DNA from: Pontibacter russatus
Lineage (GTDB): Bacteria; Bacteroidota; Bacteroidia; Cytophagales; Hymenobacteraceae
Direction of reading: 5' to 3'
DNA: 64,000 nucleotides
NCBI RefSeq assembly: GCF_009931655.1
Contig: NZ_CP047984.1
Coordinates: 124,001-188,000 of the forward strand
In this document: positions 60,905 to 64,000 of the stretch, one piece after another
Layout: each line of letters begins with the position of its first letter
Numbering within the stretch: position 1 is the stretch's first letter
Made by a program: the position numbers and the translations under genes
The notes under the pieces: model-generated
Database searches by the model: none
Seen by the model: the letters and a program-made list of their open reading frames with translations, nothing else
What the model was told of the DNA's origin: nothing

Positions 60905-63484
60905 CTACCCTTCCCGGCGCAGCACCTCCAGGGGAGGTTTGTTCAGAATGCCCCGGCTGTTGAACATCCCGATGAACACGGTTAACCCGGTGATACCGAT
61001 AAAAACCGGCAGAAGCGGCACAAGGTCCGGGACAAAGGGCATTTCGAAACTGAACACGGCCAGCGCCCAACTGGCCGCCACCGACAGCACAATACCCGTC
61101 CCGGCGGCCAGCGCGCCCAGCAGCAGGTACTCAAAAGCATTGATGGTCAGGATCTGCCTGCGGCTCGCGCCCAGCGTTCGCAGCAGCACACTCTCCTGCA
61201 CCCGCTGAAACTTGCTGATATTGACCGAGCCGATGAGCACCAGCAGGCCGGTGGTGATGCTGAAGAGTGCCATGAAACGGATCACAAATGAAATCTTGCT
61301 CAGGATGTCGTCCAGCGTCTCCAGTATAAGCCCTAAATCAATAGCCGATACCGTCGGGAACTGCTGCACGAGCGTCTGCTGAAACTTCGCCGCCTGGGCG
61401 TCGGATGCGGTGCGCGTCATGAGCACGTGAAACTGCGGCGCCTCCTCCAGCACGCCAGCCGGGAAGAGCACCAGGAAATTGGTCTGCACCCTGTTCCAAT
61501 CCACTTCCCGCAGGTGCGCCAGCACCGTAGGCACCAGCGCGCCCTGCACATTAAAAATTAGCGTATCACCCAAGCCTATCTTCAGCCGCTCCGCGTAACC
61601 TTCCTCCAGCGAAATGGGAATCGGGCCCTCGTCTAAAGAGGCCGTTCCCTTCCAGGTTCCGTCCACAGTTTCTTCGGAGTCTATCAGCGTGTCGCGGTAG
61701 GTGACGCGGTACTCGCGGGTAAAGCTCCAGTCCGGGATGTCGAGGGTCGTGTCTTCGCGCACATCAGCCGCGGTCAGGCCTTTCATTTCTTCCAGGCGCA
61801 TCGTCACCACGGGCACCTGCTGCAGAATGGGCAGCCCTTCCTCCCGCGTCAGCTGCGCCACCTCCTCTTTCTGCGCGTTCTGGATGTCGAACAGCACCAG
61901 GTTCGGCTGGTTCTCGCTGCCCGCAATGGACACCTCGCTCAAAAGCAGGCGCTGCATCAGGAACAGCGTGGCAATCAGGGTGGTGCCCAGGCCAATCGAA
62001 ACGGTCAGCAGCAGCGTCTGGTTGTTGGGGCGGTAGAGATTGGCCAGGCTCTGGCGCCACACATAGCCCCAACCCGACGGGAAAAAGCGTTTCACCAGCC
62101 ACATCATCAGCCGGGCAATCAGGGCCAGCACCACAAAGCCCACCAGCACGCCGCCGGTGAAGGCCAGCGCCCGGAGCCACTCGCCCAACTGCAGGTAAGC
62201 GAACACCAGCACAAAGGCCAGGATGAGGCCATACACCCCGACGCGCCATTTATCCGGCTGCTTCGAGACGTGCTCGATGCCTGCCCGCAGGGTGATGAGC
62301 GGCGACACGTTCCGGATGGTGAGCAGCGGGAGCAGCGCAAACAGGACAGAAATCACAAGCCCGATACCGATTCCTCCGGCGATGGCCGCCCATGACACCG
62401 ACACCGTCACCTCCACGGGCAGAAAAGACTGGAAAAGCTGCGGCAGGTACAACTGGATGAGGCTGCCCAGTATGGCGCCCACCACCGCCCCTATCAGGCC
62501 CATCGCCGCCACCTGAATCAGGTAAATCAGAAAAGCCTGCGTGCCGCTCATGCCCAGGCAGCGGAGCACCCCAATCGTGGCCAGTTTCTCCCGGATATAG
62601 ACATGCACCGCGCTGGCCACACCCACACAACCCAGGAGCAGCGCCACAAACCCCACCAGCGCCAGAAAGCGGGACAGGTTTTCATAGGATTCTCCGGTGC
62701 TCTCCTTGCGGCTCTGCACGGTGTCGTAGCCAAAGCCAGCCTCCTCAAAGCGCGGTTCAAGTTTCTCCACCAGCTTGTCGGCATCGGTGGAGGCGGGCAG
62801 TTTGTAATAATGGTAATAGCTGACGCGGCTGCCTTTCTGCAACAGGCCCGTCTCCTCCAGGTAGCGCCGGGGGATATAGACGGCCGGGGCGATGGTGGCC
62901 GTCATGGCCGTCTGGCCGGGTATTTTGTGCAGCGCACCGGCAATCTCAAAAGTCAGGTTTCCTACCTTAATGGAATCACCGGGCCTGGTGTCGAACTGAA
63001 GCAGCAGCGTATTGTCCACCAGCGCTTTGCGCCCCCCGGCCCGGAACGTCGTGCTGGCAGCCACCGGCACCGATTCTATCTCCCCGTAATAAGGGAAGCC
63101 GCCTGCTTCCAGGGCCCGCACCTGCACCAGCCGCGTGCCCTGCGATTTCTGAAACACCACCATCGAGGCAAAGCGCACCTCATCCGAGCGGTCGCCGCCG
63201 ATAGCCAGTGAGTCCAGCAACTGCTGCATTTTTGGCTCTACCTCCTTGTTGCTGGCCACCACCAGATCAGCCCCTATCAATGATTTTGCCTGCCGGTCTA
63301 TATCCGCGCGCAGGTTATCGGAAAAGGAGTTGATGGCCACCAGCGCCGCAATGCCCAGCACGATAGAGGATATAAACAGCGCGAGCCGCCCGCGGTTGCG
63401 TCTGCTGTCGCGCCAGGCCATCTTCAGCAGCCAGGGCAGGTTCAGGTTCTTTTTCTTTTCTATCTTAATGATGGTATCGGGCAC
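60905..63484 (-). CDS. FtsX-type ABC transporter permease (YbbP-like)
   Basis: An 859-residue membrane protein. The N-terminal LNLPWLLKMAWRDSRRNRGRLALFISSIVLGIAALVA is followed by a large periplasmic region, then an FtsX domain of about four transmembrane helices, a second periplasmic region, and a C-terminal FtsX domain with SVNISKFQRVQESVLLRTLGASRRQIL. This is the two-FtsX-domain layout of YbbP. YbbP-type proteins normally pair with the YbbA ATPase, which is not in the window. The function is probably lipoprotein or envelope related. Confidence 0.85.
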   Translation of the reverse strand: MPDTIIKIEKKKNLNLPWLLKMAWRDSRRNRGRLALFISSIVLGIAALVAINSFSDNLRADIDRQAKSLIGADLVVASNKEVEPKMQQLLDSLAIGGDRSDEVRFASMVVFQKSQGTRLVQVRALEAGGFPYYGEIESVPVAASTTFRAGGRKALVDNTLLLQFDTRPGDSIKVGNLTFEIAGALHKIPGQTAMTATIAPAVYIPRRYLEETGLLQKGSRVSYYHYYKLPASTDADKLVEKLEPRFEEAGFGYDTVQSRKESTGESYENLSRFLALVGFVALLLGCVGVASAVHVYIREKLATIGVLRCLGMSGTQAFLIYLIQVAAMGLIGAVVGAILGSLIQLYLPQLFQSFLPVEVTVSVSWAAIAGGIGIGLVISVLFALLPLLTIRNVSPLITLRAGIEHVSKQPDKWRVGVYGLILAFVLVFAYLQLGEWLRALAFTGGVLVGFVVLALIARLMMWLVKRFFPSGWGYVWRQSLANLYRPNNQTLLLTVSIGLGTTLIATLFLMQRLLLSEVSIAGSENQPNLVLFDIQNAQKEEVAQLTREEGLPILQQVPVVTMRLEEMKGLTAADVREDTTLDIPDWSFTREYRVTYRDTLIDSEETVDGTWKGTASLDEGPIPISLEEGYAERLKIGLGDTLIFNVQGALVPTVLAHLREVDWNRVQTNFLVLFPAGVLEEAPQFHVLMTRTASDAQAAKFQQTLVQQFPTVSAIDLGLILETLDDILSKISFVIRFMALFSITTGLLVLIGSVNISKFQRVQESVLLRTLGASRRQILTINAFEYLLLGALAAGTGIVLSVAASWALAVFSFEMPFVPDLVPLLPVFIGITGLTVFIGMFNSRGILNKPPLEVLRREG

Positions 63485-63581
63485 AGGTGGATAGTTGATG
63501 ATTGTTAATTGTTTATCCTATATATGTCAGTTATCCAAATCGCAGCAAAGCTGGTGCGTCGGGTGTGGTGTATGCTGGAGG

Positions 63582-63977
63582 TTAATTCTTCAAGCTGACG
63601 GAACCGGAACAGGCATCGCCCTCCGCTGCGACCTGAAGCCATTTCCGCAGCGTCGCTGTGCGTTCCCGCGTCAGCTCGGCCAGGTAGCTTGCCCGGCAAA
63701 GCGGATGCATGGAGCCGTAGAAACCGGCATCTCTTGCCGGGTACTTCATGTTGAGCTCTGCATCCCGGAAGGCGATCCATATCCGTTGGGAAGCCCGCAG
63801 GTTATATATAAAAGCCGTGTCTGATTTATATGCCAATAAAATATCCCGGTACACCTCGTTCAGTTCTTTGTCCGCCTTCTCGTAGGCAGCATATGCTTCC
63901 TTGTTCATGTCGGCCTGTGTCTGTGCAAAAGACGCATTCACTGTAAAAACAAAGCATAGATATAGGAGCTTCCTCAT
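63582..63977 (-). CDS. LprI-like lysozyme-inhibitor family protein
   Basis: A 131-residue secreted protein from ATG 63977 (MRKLLYLCFVFTVNASFAQT, signal peptide). The mature part has NKEAYAAYEKADKELNEVYRDI and LRASQRIWIAFRDAELNMKYP, matching the LprI N-terminal (DUF1311) pattern with W and two acidic residues. LprI proteins inhibit lysozyme in mycobacteria; a similar role here is a family inference. Only one Cys pair (SMHPLCRASY and DACSG) could form a disulfide. It precedes the permease on the same strand. Confidence 0.8.
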   Translation of the reverse strand: MRKLLYLCFVFTVNASFAQTQADMNKEAYAAYEKADKELNEVYRDILLAYKSDTAFIYNLRASQRIWIAFRDAELNMKYPARDAGFYGSMHPLCRASYLAELTRERTATLRKWLQVAAEGDACSGSVSLKN

Positions 63978-64000
63978 GTTGTTCTTGATTAGCATATATA

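Overview
The window looks like chromosome from a Bacteroidota member, most likely Hymenobacteraceae and Pontibacter-like. Evidence: the long Bacteroidota form of IspG, a LeuRS with a large leucine-specific insertion, DUF6728, DUF349 and LprI-type proteins, promoters of the TTTG/TAnnTTTG type, few recognisable ribosome binding sites, and a moderately GC-rich genome peppered with ATATAT/TATATA hexamers. The genus is an inference from memory; no search was possible.

Layout. 1-2.8 kb: 3' end of ispG, a DUF6728 protein, an MmcQ/YjbR-like protein and a MarR regulator. 2.8-12.5 kb: leuS, a DsbA-like protein, a CrtA-like carotenoid oxygenase, a flavin-binding stress protein, ACP phosphodiesterase, a SlyD-type isomerase, an SF1 helicase and a coiled-coil membrane protein. 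12.6-25 kb: thyA, an orphan P-loop ATPase, an MBL-fold hydrolase, a GH20 hexosaminidase, a SelW-like protein, a YsnF stress protein, an SDR, tyrA, a class IV aminotransferase, msrA and a small membrane protein. 25-37 kb: a GapN-like dehydrogenase, a zinc-ribbon protein, SDRs, a TPR protein, gyrA, a small lipoprotein, a YdjM-like protein, a potassium-channel-like protein and a GNAT-like protein. 37.4-37.7 kb: two identical tRNA-Thr(UGU) genes with their own promoter and terminator. 37.8-47.9 kb: DUF349, YqgE, pdxH, DUF1015-maf (overlapping), an RlmI-like and an RsmF-like methyltransferase, a Nudix hydrolase and a membrane protein. 51.3-64 kb: gpsA, an efflux adaptor, a TolC protein and sdaAB (probably one leftward operon), a tryptophan dioxygenase family protein, a FAD protein, a CoA-binding protein, an SDR, an FtsX-type permease and an LprI-like protein.

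The most unusual region is 48.4-51.24 kb. Three rightward genes of unlike composition (an AT-rich orphan, a DUF4262 protein and a GT39-like glycosyltransferase) are each followed by a 53-54 nt imperfect palindrome. All three palindromes share the core CTAACCACACC (CCAACCACACC in the third), a central AGCTNCGCC and a 3' CGTTAG/CGTTAA. They look like integron attC sites. A matching GTTAGCG lies 20 nt before the first gene. With no integrase in view, this resembles an integrase-less cassette array (CALIN) set between housekeeping genes.

Other points of note are a divergent AT-rich module in LeuRS next to KMSKS, loss of the catalytic Glu in the GapN homologue, a TLGNGD selectivity filter in the channel protein, a MITE-like element after the RlmI gene, a 20-bp perfect palindrome, and the genome-wide TATATA signature, which also extends several terminator stems.
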